A program made the translations under genes and the position numbers. A stretch of 64,000 nt of DNA, taken from the NCBI GenBank assembly GCA_018417955.1, contig JACTVC010000016.1:930001-994000 (forward strand), read 5' to 3'. Positions 53,851 to 64,000 of this stretch are shown here, piece by piece. The notes beneath the pieces were generated by a model. The model ran no database searches. It was not told where the DNA came from and worked only from the letters and a program-made list of their open reading frames with translations. How positions within the stretch are numbered: the first letter of the stretch is position 1; each line of letters starts with the position of its first letter. This stretch comes from Laccaria trichodermophora. Its lineage: Eukaryota; Basidiomycota; Agaricomycetes; Agaricales; Hydnangiaceae.

Positions 53851-54682
53851 TGATGATACAGATGAAACCATTTCACCTGTATAAAATTCAATTTTAATGA
53901 TTTTACCAATGAAGGTCATCTCCAATAAATACACTATGTACAATTGCAATGATACAAAGAGTCAATGTGCATACCCAGCTCAGTTGACTAAAAATGCAAA
54001 TGCATGGAATCTGAAAATAGAACTAAGGCTTTGGAACTGGCAGCAGTACACATTGTGACATTATACTTGGATCCTATCTAAGGTTACCTACCATGAAATA
54101 GAGCACAAAGAGGTTCTAGAGTAAACACCCAGCACAGGGAGAAGAATTGCATTACTACTAAGGGTTTAGAAACACATAATGGATTTAACATGGAAACTCG
54201 TGCTTATACAAGAAATACAGAAAAGACAACATAAGATGCCTAATGGCATGTCTAAAACACAGAAAAGACTAGACTACGCCTAGGTAGTAAATGTATGAAG
54301 ATTTAGCATGACTTGCAGCCATTCAGAAAGTCATGTACGGCAATTCCTGCATACGCATCAAAGACTGATGCATCTGAATGTCACAAGTACAAACATGGGA
54401 AAAAGATACATTCTATTATATGAAATATAATGAGAAACCCCTGACAATCAAGAAAGACATTTGAAAACATCCTTGGACTGTCTTCTGACCTCCGTAATGA
54501 ACAGATGAGCCAAGACAGGGCATTTTGATTAGAAACTCAGAAAGATGGAAGACCAAAGGCTATTGGTAATGTGTATGCATGTGCATCAACACATCAGGAA
54601 ACATTAATCATTATATGATGTCATCTGTCAAACCAGTAAACTGGGCCATAGAAAGGAATGTCATTATAGCATTGGTCCCACA
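53851..54682. other. AT-rich spacer, no gene seen
   Basis: CpG-depleted DNA without supported features. Confidence 0.3.
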
Positions 54683-54684
54683 TA

Positions 54685-55363
54685 CAGTGACTAGGCAAAA
54701 GTCTTGCACCACACAAATAATTCTATATCCTCTCCAAGTTCAAGGGAATAGTTACCATATATATATGGTAATATACAGATATCCTATATACATCTTTGAC
54801 ATGAATATGAGATCTGGATCTCATGCCCTGCTCCATGTAGGAAAAAGTGAAAAAACCAGGGTTTTGAGAGTTTTACAGATACTTCATGTGAGGGTCTGAA
54901 AAAATGTGAAGAATTAAGTACTTGCTAACCCAAGTATACAGCACTTTGAATCATATTAATTGGATTAGCAGTTGCTGAGATATAGGTGTAAGAAAAGGGC
55001 TTGTTTTGGTCAAATAGTCTATATTTCACCACATTTGACCAAAATAAGCCCTTTTCTTACATCTATATCTCAACAACCACTAATCCAATTAATATGATTC
55101 AAAGTGCTGTATACTTGGGTTAGCAAGTACTTAATTCTTCACATTTTTTCAGACCCTCACATGAAGTATCTGTAAAACTCTCAAAACCCTGGTTTTTTCA
55201 CTTTTTCCTACATGGAGCAGGGCATGAGATCCAGATCTCATATTCATGTCAAAGATGTATATAGGATATCTGTATATTACCATATATATATGGTAACTAT
55301 TCCCTTGAACTTGGAGAGGATATAGAATTATTTGTGTGGTGCAAGACTTTTGCCTAGTCACTG
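54685..55363. mobile_element. Tc1/mariner-type foldback MITE
   Basis: The 679-bp element is an almost perfect palindrome; both ends read CAGTGACTAGGCAAAAGTC inward, and TA flanks each end (54683-54684 and 55364-55365). The arms are about 330 bp, so the same 60-plus-codon frame appears on both strands. That frame is a by-product of the palindrome. Confidence 0.9.
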
Positions 55364-55411
55364 TAAGGTGCCATAACATGTATGGGCATTGGGCCCATTT
55401 GTATATTGCTA

Positions 55412-56555
55412 CAGAGGAGTGCAAAAAGAATGAAGGTTGGGTCATTTTCTGGTTCTTTCTAAGAATCTATTGTACCTCAAATGTATTTGTGTATTCTTAT
55501 ACATTATGTAGTTGTATTACACTTCCCTTGGTATGGACTAATTTCAGTAAAAGCTGGGACCTTGAGAAGGTTTTTATTCTGGAGGCCATTTTCGACATCT
55601 GAAAAAAAAATATGCACTAACTGGGGAGGTAGCCAAAACATACCTCTGGTTAACCTGAATGAGCCTATCAAGGAATCAGTTAAAAATACTGAGTGGTTAG
55701 GTCTGTAGAGGCTTTGGAAAATGGCTTGTATTGTCTAGTTTTTTGATGCCCCAGGGCTTTAGCTGTAAATGTAACCAGCCTGCCCTTTTCCCAGAAGTCA
55801 AAAGACCAAACCAGACCACAAAAAACCATGGTCTGCCGTCTTTTTGCAGTCTATAGACCGGTCTTGGTCTTCTTTGGTTTTCACTCTGGTCTTTCGGCCA
55901 ATTATGAATTGGTCAATCTATTAACATTTTTTGTAGCTTTAAAAAGTGCCCAAGAACATTAAATTCCGTTAAGAATTAGTGTTTCTATAAAAAAAAGGTC
56001 TGGTACATCTACTATTTTCAGTGAAAATTTACATTTTCAACTATATCTTTGTCAGTTTTGAACCAATTAATACATGCTTGAGTGGGTTTTGAAGGGTATT
56101 TAATGGGCTACAAAAAACTGGTCATAACCAGTCAAGACTGGTTCATTTAGACCGGTCTTTTTGCAGTCTTTACTTCTCAAAAATGAAAAGACCAGACCAC
56201 AGGTCTGGTTTTTTGCAGTCTTGGTCCAGTCTGGTTATGGTCTTTTTCCAGTCATGAGACTGGACTTCCAAACACTATATATTTCAGTGATTCTTTGATA
56301 GGCTTATTCAGGTTAACCAGAGGTATGTTCTGGCTGCCTCCCCAGTCAGTGCATATTTTTTTTTCAAGTGCCAAAAATGGCCTACAGAATAAAAACCTTC
56401 TCAAGGCCCCAGCTTTCACTGAAATTAGTCCATACCAAGGAAACATGTAATACAACTACATAATGTATAAGAATACACAAATATATTTGAGGTACAATAG
56501 ATTCTTGGAAAGAACCAGAAAATGACCCAACCTTCATTCTTTTTGCACTCCTCTG
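55412..56555. mobile_element. Second Tc1/mariner-type foldback MITE, interrupted
   Basis: Ends are CAGAGGAGTGCAAAAAGAATG and its inverse with TA on both sides (55410-55411 and 56556-56557). Arms of about 290-310 bp face each other around an inserted ACCGGT-family MITE (55733-56277). An empty site, gtgctatgagcc, is present near 62091-62102. Confidence 0.85.
55733..56277. mobile_element. hAT-type MITE, ACCGGT family, copy 5 (left end lost)
   Basis: The right end GGACTTCCAAACACTA is intact. The left end is truncated to ctagttttttgatgcccc, so no target duplication can be read. Most ACCGGT hexamers have become ACTGGT or ACCAGT. Confidence 0.7.
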
Positions 56556-57050
56556 TATGAGCTGTAGGACAAATGCCAATTTCTATTGTTATGGTTCAAT
56601 TGTGCACCTGCTGAATGCCTGACTGGAGATAGGTAGGCTGGCATTCTATTGCTAGAGCACCCTTGGTCCCTTGGAGTTGTCTTGAAGGTTGATAGCCAGC
56701 TACCCTCCATACTCACAAACTTGAAATCCTCTCAGCACTTCATGGTATGACAGAAGACATGATAGCATTACCACAGCACTGAGGACAGTGACAGTAATAC
56801 AAAATACAACAATGAGTGCTGGCTACACAAAGACCAATTCTGTATGTAGACTTGGGGTATATGTGACCTTATCCCATTATGGCCACAGGAGACAAGAAGT
56901 ATTGCCCCACTACACAATACAAACCTCAATCATTTAGTTGAGGTAGGGTGTTGCAAGGAAACCAAATTAAATTCCAGAGTTAATCAAAAGCCCCATCGGT
57001 GACATCAAAGACACCCCTACAGAGGGGAAAAATATCAGCATCTTGGTGGA
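56556..57050. repeat. Dispersed block, second family, copy 1
   Basis: From ggacaaatgccaatttct to atcagcatcttgg it matches 62098-62500. Copy 1 has about 80 extra bases (56618-56700) containing ggcattctattgc, a motif also seen near 28763. Confidence 0.65.
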
Positions 57051-57599
57051 AAACTATCCCCTGAAGGGGATAGAAAACACTAGGGATCACTTAGGAACAC
57101 TCACAGAAATTAACCAGGTGTATATTTCTGAGAGTATATGAGAGGGGAATGTATGGTATGGAAAAGGGAAGGAGGGGTGATGATGGTTCTGAAGAAGAAG
57201 CAAAAGCATATGAGAAGGGAACTATCAAGCTGTCAGTAAACAATTGTAATCCCAGGATTACACTCTCCCCCATTCTGAAAAAGAGAAAGGGAGAAAGAAA
57301 AAAATGTTAGTAGTAGAAATGTAAGTAAAATCCAAGTGCAGGTGTGTCAAAACCCAGTGGGAAAAAGCTACTGCTGGCAAGGTTGAAAGTGAAAACTACC
57401 TATGTTAAAGGTGATCCCACCTGTGATTCCAGCCAGACATCCAGCATTTTGCAGTTCTGTAGTTCAGAGCCAGGTAACCATTTATCTTCCTCGGTACTGT
57501 AGCCCTTCCAATGAATGAGGTATTGGTAACCCTGTCCTCAGTGGCATGCATCCAATATTCTTTTGATTTCATATTCCTCATCACCATCCTCTGGAGGTC
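57051..57599. other. Spacer, no gene seen
   Basis: No supported feature. Confidence 0.3.
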
Positions 57600-58134
57600 T
57601 TTATTGTCCTCCACTGATTCCTGCCAGAATCTGGGCAATTCCTGGAATTCCAGAGGAATCAAATTTGGCAGAGGGCCCTGCCAAATTGATCAAACAATTC
57701 TGTGGAATTTTGAATGGAATTCAAATTCCACCAGAATGGTTCTGGTAATCACCCAGAAGGAATAGCCATGGAACAAGATGGAACAGAATTTCTGATTTGG
57801 GCATCAGAAACAAACAACCCACTCTCTCCTCTCAACCACCACCATCATCCACAACACCCACCCATTGCCATGTCACCACAATCACCTGTGGTCACCACCA
57901 CCCACAATGCTCGTCAACTGGCAACCACGACCACCAAACACAATCACTGATGCCACATCGCTGATAGCAATGTGGCAACCAAATGACGAATGATGATGAC
58001 ATCATTGTTCATCATCATTCAAAGGTGAGTGCCCCCCCCTCCTCCATCCCAACCCACCCCACTAACAATTACCAAAACACAACACAACAACAACATGACA
58101 ACATGACACAATGATGACACAACAACAATGCGAC
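57600..58134. repeat. Truncated relative of the 20.0-21.7 kb element
   Basis: It has the same order of parts: ATTCC-rich palindromic end, gcagagggccctgccaaatt (gcagaaggccctgctaaatt at 20140), then a ccaccacc-rich tract and gatgatgatgacat. It is cut off at the left end of the hAT MITE at 58135. Confidence 0.55.
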
Positions 58135-58748
58135 TAGTGTTCACAGGTCCAGTCTACAGGACTGAAAATATACATAGGACTGAACTGGACTGAACCATGG
58201 TCCAGTCTTTTTCCAGTTGCCAGTTGCCATGTTTTTGTAAATATTTCAAAACTGAAAAAGACTGGTTTAGACTGGTTGGAACTGGTCTTTCATCCCATCA
58301 CATGTTGGACCTTACTCACACACATTTTTACTCAATTTTCGGTCCCTCAATCATCAAAAATGGTCAAGAATTGGTTGAGATATGGCCAAAAACATTTTTA
58401 TATGCAAGTTGAATGTACATGTATATCCTTTCCGTTTTTGCCATAACTCAGTCAAATCTTCACGGAATTGCTTGAACTTTTGATCAGTCTACGGAGAGTT
58501 AAAATATCTATCTACATATGCTATGTATGTGAGGTAATATTTAATTTCTGTGGTACAATAAATTTTTTAACAAAAGACCAGTCGCAACTGGTCTGGACTG
58601 GTTTTTTTTGCATTGTGGACTGATTAGGACTGGTATAAAAGGGTCCAGTTGTGGTCCCTTAATATCTGGATCAGTCTAGACCGGTTGTGGTTGCCAGTTG
58701 CATCATTTTGAGGTAAAAAACTGGACTTAACTGGACCTGTGAATACTA
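58135..58748. mobile_element. hAT-type MITE, ACCGGT family, copy 6
   Basis: The 614-bp sequence is the reverse complement of 4228-4863 at lower identity. Ends are TAGTGTTCACAGGTCC and GGACCTGTGAATACTA. No duplication is seen (left flank acaatgcgac, right flank agaagaaatc), so one side has been rearranged. ACCGGT hexamers are mostly ACTGGT/ACCAGT here. Confidence 0.8.
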
Positions 58749-60230
58749 AGAAGAAATCCCTCAATGCTGACTTAGGAGGAACTACCTTTTAACTCCCCTA
58801 CCACAATGATTCCATGCTTCTTAGTATTATTATATGTTGTACCAATGTCTTGATATGCTGTTCAGTATGTTGAATAGAATATTTTTGTGTAACTGTTTTG
58901 ATTGATATTGCAAGTATCTTAAAGCTGTTTCATGCTTTTCCTTTCTCACATGTCATATATCTCTGTGCTTGCATTGAATCATTTCTCAAACCTTCAGTTG
59001 AGCCCCCAATTACCCTCCAATGCACTCACTGTGAGCTGTGATGAGGATGACAATGACATAAGGGCAGGATTTGTCATCACCATAGCAAAAGCTCAAGGGG
59101 GTGTCACCTCACTTTATTTTCAAGATTGGAACAAACATCTCACTCTTCTGCAAACATGGCACAAATAATAGGACATCATATTGGACCAAACACTCCACTC
59201 TTCTGCAAACATGGTCCAAACACCCTACCCCCACCACTGCAAGTTGGCCAAAGACTGGGCAATGAGCAGCTGGTGTTTAAAGGTTCAGTCCATAGGACCG
59301 AAAAAAACTGTAGGACCGAACTGAACCAGAACATGGTCTAGTATTTTTTCAGTTGCAGTTGCCCAAATTTGGGGTTATTCCAGTTGCTGGTTGCCTCATT
59401 TCAAAAATCTTTTAAAACCATTCAAAGACCTGTTTCAATTGGTTGCAACTGGTTAAATGGTCACATGCATTACATACCCTTGTAACCACATTTATTACCT
59501 TCATTTGTGTTTTTGGTTCATCAAAAACAGTTAAGAACTGAGAAAAATATAACTAAATCCATTTTGGCACAAATACTTGTCTGTACCAGAATGACTTTGA
59601 TTCTATCTCACTCAAATTTTCATCATTTTGCTTGATCCAATTTTTGGATATTGAAACTATAAGGATAAAATATGCTCACCATCTATCAATGTATGGTATG
59701 CATCAAATAATTTACAGTTGCCACATTAAACTTTGCCTGAGTCCTCAGGAGATGTAATTCAGTTTCAGTTATAGCTATGTCAAATCTTCATTAAATCAGT
59801 AAAATGATGGGTATTCACATGCTTTACTATATTATATAACCAGTTTATTTCTCAGAGTAATAATAGTTGAGATACAAATGGTTTATATTGGTACAATGCA
59901 TTATATGCAAAAAACCAGGCTGGATCAGTCTGAACTGGTTCCATGGACTGCAAAAGACCAGTCCTAGGTGGTTCAGTTCAGTTCCCTCAATATCTGGGTC
60001 AGTCCTAGACTGGTTGTGGTCCATGGTTGTGTACTTTGGGGGCAAAAAACCAGACTGAACTGAACCTGCAAACAGTATGAGTGGCCTCTTTACAAGCTAC
60101 AATGTATATTCAATCCATGAAGGAACAAAAAAATAATTTCAATTATATAGTGCATTTTGTGAGTTTGTTGGGTGAAGCTGAGGGTGTACTAAGAACCCTT
60201 ACTAACATATTTAAAATACAGAAGTGAGGT
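58749..60230. repeat. Dispersed block, copy 2 (with hAT MITE inside)
   Basis: Aligns with 52868-53850. It lacks the 316-bp insertion of copy 1 but has the MITE at 59271-60077. Confidence 0.7.
59271..60077. mobile_element. hAT-type MITE, ACCGGT family, copy 7 (old)
   Basis: Ends are TGGTGTTTAAAGGTTCAG and GAACCTGCAAACAGTA. Flanking 8-mers tgagcagc and tgagtggc differ at two sites. The empty site is in copy 1 near 53705-53715. The interior is AT-rich and the hexamers are largely decayed. Confidence 0.65.
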
Positions 60231-60399
60231 GTTTGTTGACAAAGTCAACCTCTAGTCATCAATCCACCCTGTCCTCCCTCTGCCAAGCAAGGACAGGGGT
60301 TGTTGTTAGATGTCAAGCATACTTTTGCCAGAAAACTGGTTCTCAGCCATCAATTAAGTGAGAAGTTGGTGAAATGGAGGGCATAATTCTGGAATTCCA

Positions 60400-60760
60400 T
60401 ATTTGCTCAACCATTTATTCAGACACCAGGGTTGTTTTTATTCAGATATTCCACAATGTTTTTTTTTAGATATTCCTTTCACACAATTGATGCTTCAGGA
60501 ATTCTGCATTTTTCTGCAACATTTGTCCAGACACCAGGGTCATTTTCTTTGGATATTCCACACATCCCCAGAACATTTATTACATTTGCACATGTGAGTA
60601 GGATATTCTATTTTGGATACTCAACCCCTCAATTGATGCTCCAAAAATTCTGCATTTTCCCAGAACAATTATGTGAATGCCAGGATTGTTTTTCCAGATA
60701 TTCTGCACATCCCCAGGGACATGTATTACATCTGCACATGCAGGTGCTTTGGAATTCCCT
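60400..60760. repeat. Imperfect tandem repeats of about 150 bp
   Basis: Two to three units share caattgatgctycaggaatt, tctgcattttyc, cagacaccaggg and tattccacacatccccag. No gene is supported here. Confidence 0.6.
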
Positions 60761-62097
60761 AAATTCACAAAACCCCTGCAAAGAAAAATTCCACTCATTG
60801 GGCCAGACATATAGCCATTGTGAGAGTTGAGTATTGGGCCCAACTACGACCCTTAGGCTAATACAAGCTACATAGATCACCATAATTGAGCCCAACCAAT
60901 CATCAATAATGTTTCACTTGGCTTGATCATTGGGCCCAGCATTCAACCCTGAATGTCATTATGGCATTGGTGCCACATACACTGCCATTTTGTTCAGGTC
61001 CCAAAATAAGGTCAGAGCTGGGACCTTAGACCCTATAGTGTGGGATCTCTGCAATAAGGTCAGAGAGATGCACAAAATGACCATGATCAAATCATCAGGA
61101 AATTGGCAGGCCACCAGACCTTTTTTCAAGAGGCATTTCAAGGTCTTGTAATTTTTACTGACCTGCAGCATGGCTGGCAGATTTTCCCTCAACAATATTT
61201 TGGGTCATTTTTTTTTCTTCTCACTCTGAGCTCAATCACAGGGAGAGGGTATATCCAGTCAATTTTTATTAGGAATGTGCACTGTATCAGTAATCTACAT
61301 AATGCTACAAGGATGAGGTAATGGGGGTGTACCAGGAGGTGTACTCAGTTTCCAACTGTGGGCTGCTAACTAAAACAGAAAGGTTCAGCTCAGGAATGGG
61401 AACCATATGAAAAATTGGGAACTTACTTCAAGTAGCTGCTGACACAGCAGCACACCTGCATTCCTGCTGAATCCCTCATGTCCATCATCTCTGCTCCCCT
61501 TTTTGTTGGCACCATGGAATATTTGCCACAAGGAACTGTAAAAAGGGGGAGAAAGGTGAGTGTAGCGCAAGCTGTGTGCCAGACCAAGTCAAGCCAAGTT
61601 CAAGCCAACACCCAAGAGACCAAGCCAGAGCACAGAGCACAGCACACCAGGTAGACTGTAGAGACAGGAGGTGTATCAGGGCTGTGAAATACCCAAGGGT
61701 GCTTGGGGGAAGGAATGTGAATGTGTGTGAGCTGCAGATGGCAGTGAGAGAAGCAAGGGAAGAGATATTGAACATTGTGGCTTGTTTGCATTATGTTGAA
61801 GTTGGCATGCAGTGGAGTTTCAATGGACTTGAAAGAAATTTTGATACTTGTGAAAGTGTCATTCTCAGGTCCAAAGCTGAGACCTTTTTCAAGCTGGCAG
61901 TCAGACCATCGCAATGTCATTGAGCACCCCTCATGATGGTTTTACATAAATATTAAACAGTCTTATTTTAGCATCGTGATGACCTTGGATAAAGACCTGA
62001 CCATGTATCAAACGATCAATCTTATTTTGGTATCCAAACATGTTGGCAGTATATGGTGCCATAACATGCATGGGCATTGGGCCCATTTGTGTAGTGC
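60761..62097. other. No clear gene; one coding-like scrap
   Basis: A segment near 61000-61150 reads KVRAGTLDPIVWDLCNKVRE in frame and looks protein-like, but it has no context. A 115-codon frame at 61576-61923 shows no domain. Neither is called a gene. Confidence 0.3.
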
Positions 62098-62500
62098 TAT
62101 GAGCCATAGGACAAATGCCAATTTCTACTGTTATGGTTCAATCACACACCTGCTGAATGCCCTGTTCCATACTCACAAACTTGAAATCCTCTCAGCACTT
62201 CATGGTATGACAGAAGACACGATAGCATTACCACAGCACCAAGGACAGCAACAGTAATACAAAATACAACAATGAGCACTGGCTACACAAAGACCAATCC
62301 TGTAGACTTGGGGTATATGTGACCTTATCCTATTATGGCCACGGGAGACGAGAAGGATTGCCCCACTACACAATACAAACCTCAATCATTTAGTCAAGAT
62401 AGGGTGTTGCGAAACTGAGTCAAATTCATTAATCAAAAGCCCCATCGGTGACATCAAAGATGCCCCTATAAAGGAAAAAAAAAAGATCAGCATCTTGGAG
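62098..62500. repeat. Dispersed block, second family, copy 2
   Basis: Matches 56556-57050 without the 80-bp extra segment. It also carries the TA empty site of the foldback MITE near 62095. Confidence 0.65.
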
Positions 62501-62639
62501 GTTGTCCCTAGATTTGAGAAACCCACTTTGCCAGTGGTTTCCTCACTTCATACCTCACCCTCTCACCAAACTCACCCTCCCTAATAATAGCAATTCTCCT
62601 CCACACAGAGGTCTTTACGCTGCCACTGCTTTTCCAAGT

Positions 62640-62930
62640 GGACTCTGGCTGGACTCCATTGGACTGAGGGTATTCAGAACAGACATTTTTTCTGCTTTGC
62701 AACTACAGCAATTTTCCGGTGAATGTCTGAAGCTTTTCTGAGCTTTTCTGGTTGGACCTCTAAGTCCATTGGACTTTTCCGACAGACTTCCAATGGACTA
62801 ACAGCAAACTAGCAGCCAGTCCACTGGAAATGACAGGCAAGCACCAATGGAATTCCAACAGACGAATCCAATGGAAGTCCAATGGAAGTCCAACAGAATT
62901 CCAACAGACTGTTCTTATTATTATTATATA
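62640..62930. repeat. TCCATTGGA-rich repeat end
   Basis: Many short inverted words (tccaatggaa, ttccaacaga, tccattgga) cluster here, in the style of the ATTCC-rich ends of the 20-kb element but with a different core word. Element bounds were not resolved. Confidence 0.4.
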
Positions 62931-62950
62931 ATGTAAAAAAAAATGCAATG

Positions 62951-63027
62951 TCGGGGAATTGAACATTCAATCTTAGGAGCTCAAGCATATGAAACACAAT
63001 GCTAAACCAGCTGCACCAAGATGCCTT
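62951..63027 (-). tRNA. tRNA-like (Met-like, CAT) pseudogene with Pol III terminator
   Basis: On the minus strand the A box TGGTGCAGCTGG (63007-63018) and B box TGTTCAATTCC (62955-62965) are well placed. The loop TTTCATA suggests a methionine tRNA. The anticodon stem GTG/TGC would pair fully if it were GCG/CGC, which fits CpG decay. T9 follows a few bases past the B box. Acceptor and T stems do not close, so it is a pseudogene or a tRNA-derived repeat. Confidence 0.4.
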
Positions 63028-63059
63028 TGAAATAGGTAAGTACTTTGTACTATACATAC

Positions 63060-64000
63060 CTACTGTTTGACTGCTTTTCTAGAACAGTCATTGGCAAACA
63101 CCGACACTTGATTTGGCATCAACAATCCACTTCTCTTGTCCTCAACCATCATCCATCCCCAGCGACAACGACAATCCAGCATCATCCAATGGCAATGATG
63201 CACAGCGACGTTGTCTGCCCAAAGTAAGTGCCCAACACCACCCTTTCCATCCCACCCCAACCTAACTCATCTGACCACCAACTGATGACAACACACACTG
63301 ACGGCCCACCATGCCCACCAGCACCCACAAATGGCCACGACAGCCCACCAACCCACGACGACATGACACGATGATGTGTCAACAACACATGACACGGACG
63401 GCATGACAACACAACAACACAACAACATGATGACGCAATGACACGACAATGTGTCAATGACACACAATGTGGATGACACAATGACACAATGACAATGTGT
63501 CAACGACACACGACGTGGACAACACGACGACAAAGGGGGAGAAACACCGATGATGCCCACCAGCATCCATAAATGGTGACAATGGCCCATGTGGTGATGC
63601 AACAACAATGACAACTGCACGACAACCGCCCACCACATGCCCCACTACAAACAACATGCGCCCAGCCCACCAACCCCATGCAACAACAACTGCCCACCAA
63701 CACCCCACCCACAAATGGCAATGGCAGCCCAGCACCACCCACGACACACAACAACAACAACAACATGTGATAACAACAACAACATGCAATGACGACGACA
63801 TGACACAATGACGTGTCAATGACACGCGACAATGCCAACGCAGAATACAATGGATGAGGGCCCAACGCCACCATGTGCAAACAGTGACGAGAGCCCAGCA
63901 CCACCACTCCCTCCCCACCATTCCCCCCCCCTCCACTCTCTTCCCACCACTCCCTCTCCCCTCTACCACTCCCTCCCCTTTGCCACTCCCTCCCCCCTTC
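63060..64000. repeat. CACAACGACA-rich low-complexity DNA to the window end
   Basis: The strand is made of caacgacac, acaacaaca, cccaccac and atgacacgatg words with little G outside these. Long minus-strand frames (up to 171 codons) result from the composition and are not called. The end of the window cuts the tract. Confidence 0.6.

Noticed and set aside
54579..55445. The same ~65-residue peptide on both strands
   Set aside because: It is the two arms of a palindromic MITE, not a duplicated gene.
63182..63969. Minus-strand frames of 100-170 codons rich in Cys, Val and Ser
   Set aside because: Composition artefact of CACAACGACA repeats; all phases stay open together.

Overview
The window looks like repeat-dense nuclear DNA of a filamentous basidiomycete, probably an Agaricomycete. 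I infer this from short GT-AG introns (about 40-70 bp), an NB-ARC/TPR NOD-like receptor gene, a Ngaro-type tyrosine-recombinase retrotransposon, a PIF/Harbinger element of fungal type and CpG-decayed repeats. No species is named; all calls come from reading the sequence.

Layout. (1) 0.5-12.9 kb: a minus-strand, LTR-bounded element with LTRs of only ~130 bp. It holds one giant degenerate reading frame of about 3,640 codons with no recognisable pol domains. All 16 internal stops I find in that frame are TGA, and where repeat copies can be aligned the ancestral codon was CGA. A 636-bp hAT-type MITE sits inside it, and removing the MITE plus one target-site copy restores the frame exactly. (2) 13-24 kb: nested non-autonomous DNA transposons (hAT, MULE-like, Tc1/mariner, a CACTTGAG-ended family), a dead Tc1 transposase, telomere-like minisatellites and a tRNA-like sequence. 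(3) 24.8-28.6 kb: a structurally complete PIF/Harbinger element with divergent transposase and accessory genes. (4) 29-35 kb: MITEs, a pyrimidine-rich minisatellite and a spliced gene for a multi-pass membrane protein. (5) 35.8-42.7 kb: a terminal-inverted-repeat element that hosts a Ngaro-like retrotransposon (gag, RT-RNase H, tyrosine recombinase, split direct repeats), itself broken by a palindromic hAT-type MITE. (6) 43-50 kb: low gene content, a partial tandem duplication and a few hypothetical genes. (7) 50.2-52.8 kb: an intact NB-ARC/TPR gene. (8) 53-64 kb: more nested MITEs, dispersed duplicated blocks and CA-rich low-complexity DNA.

Base composition splits the window. Roughly 24.3-50.5 kb is CpG-rich; the flanks, especially 50.6-63 kb, are strongly CpG-depleted. 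Copies of one repeat on the two sides differ mainly by CpG to TpG/CpA changes. This fits cytosine methylation and deamination (or a RIP-like process) in the flanks. Many insertions could be proved from target-site duplications and from paralogous empty sites inside this same window.
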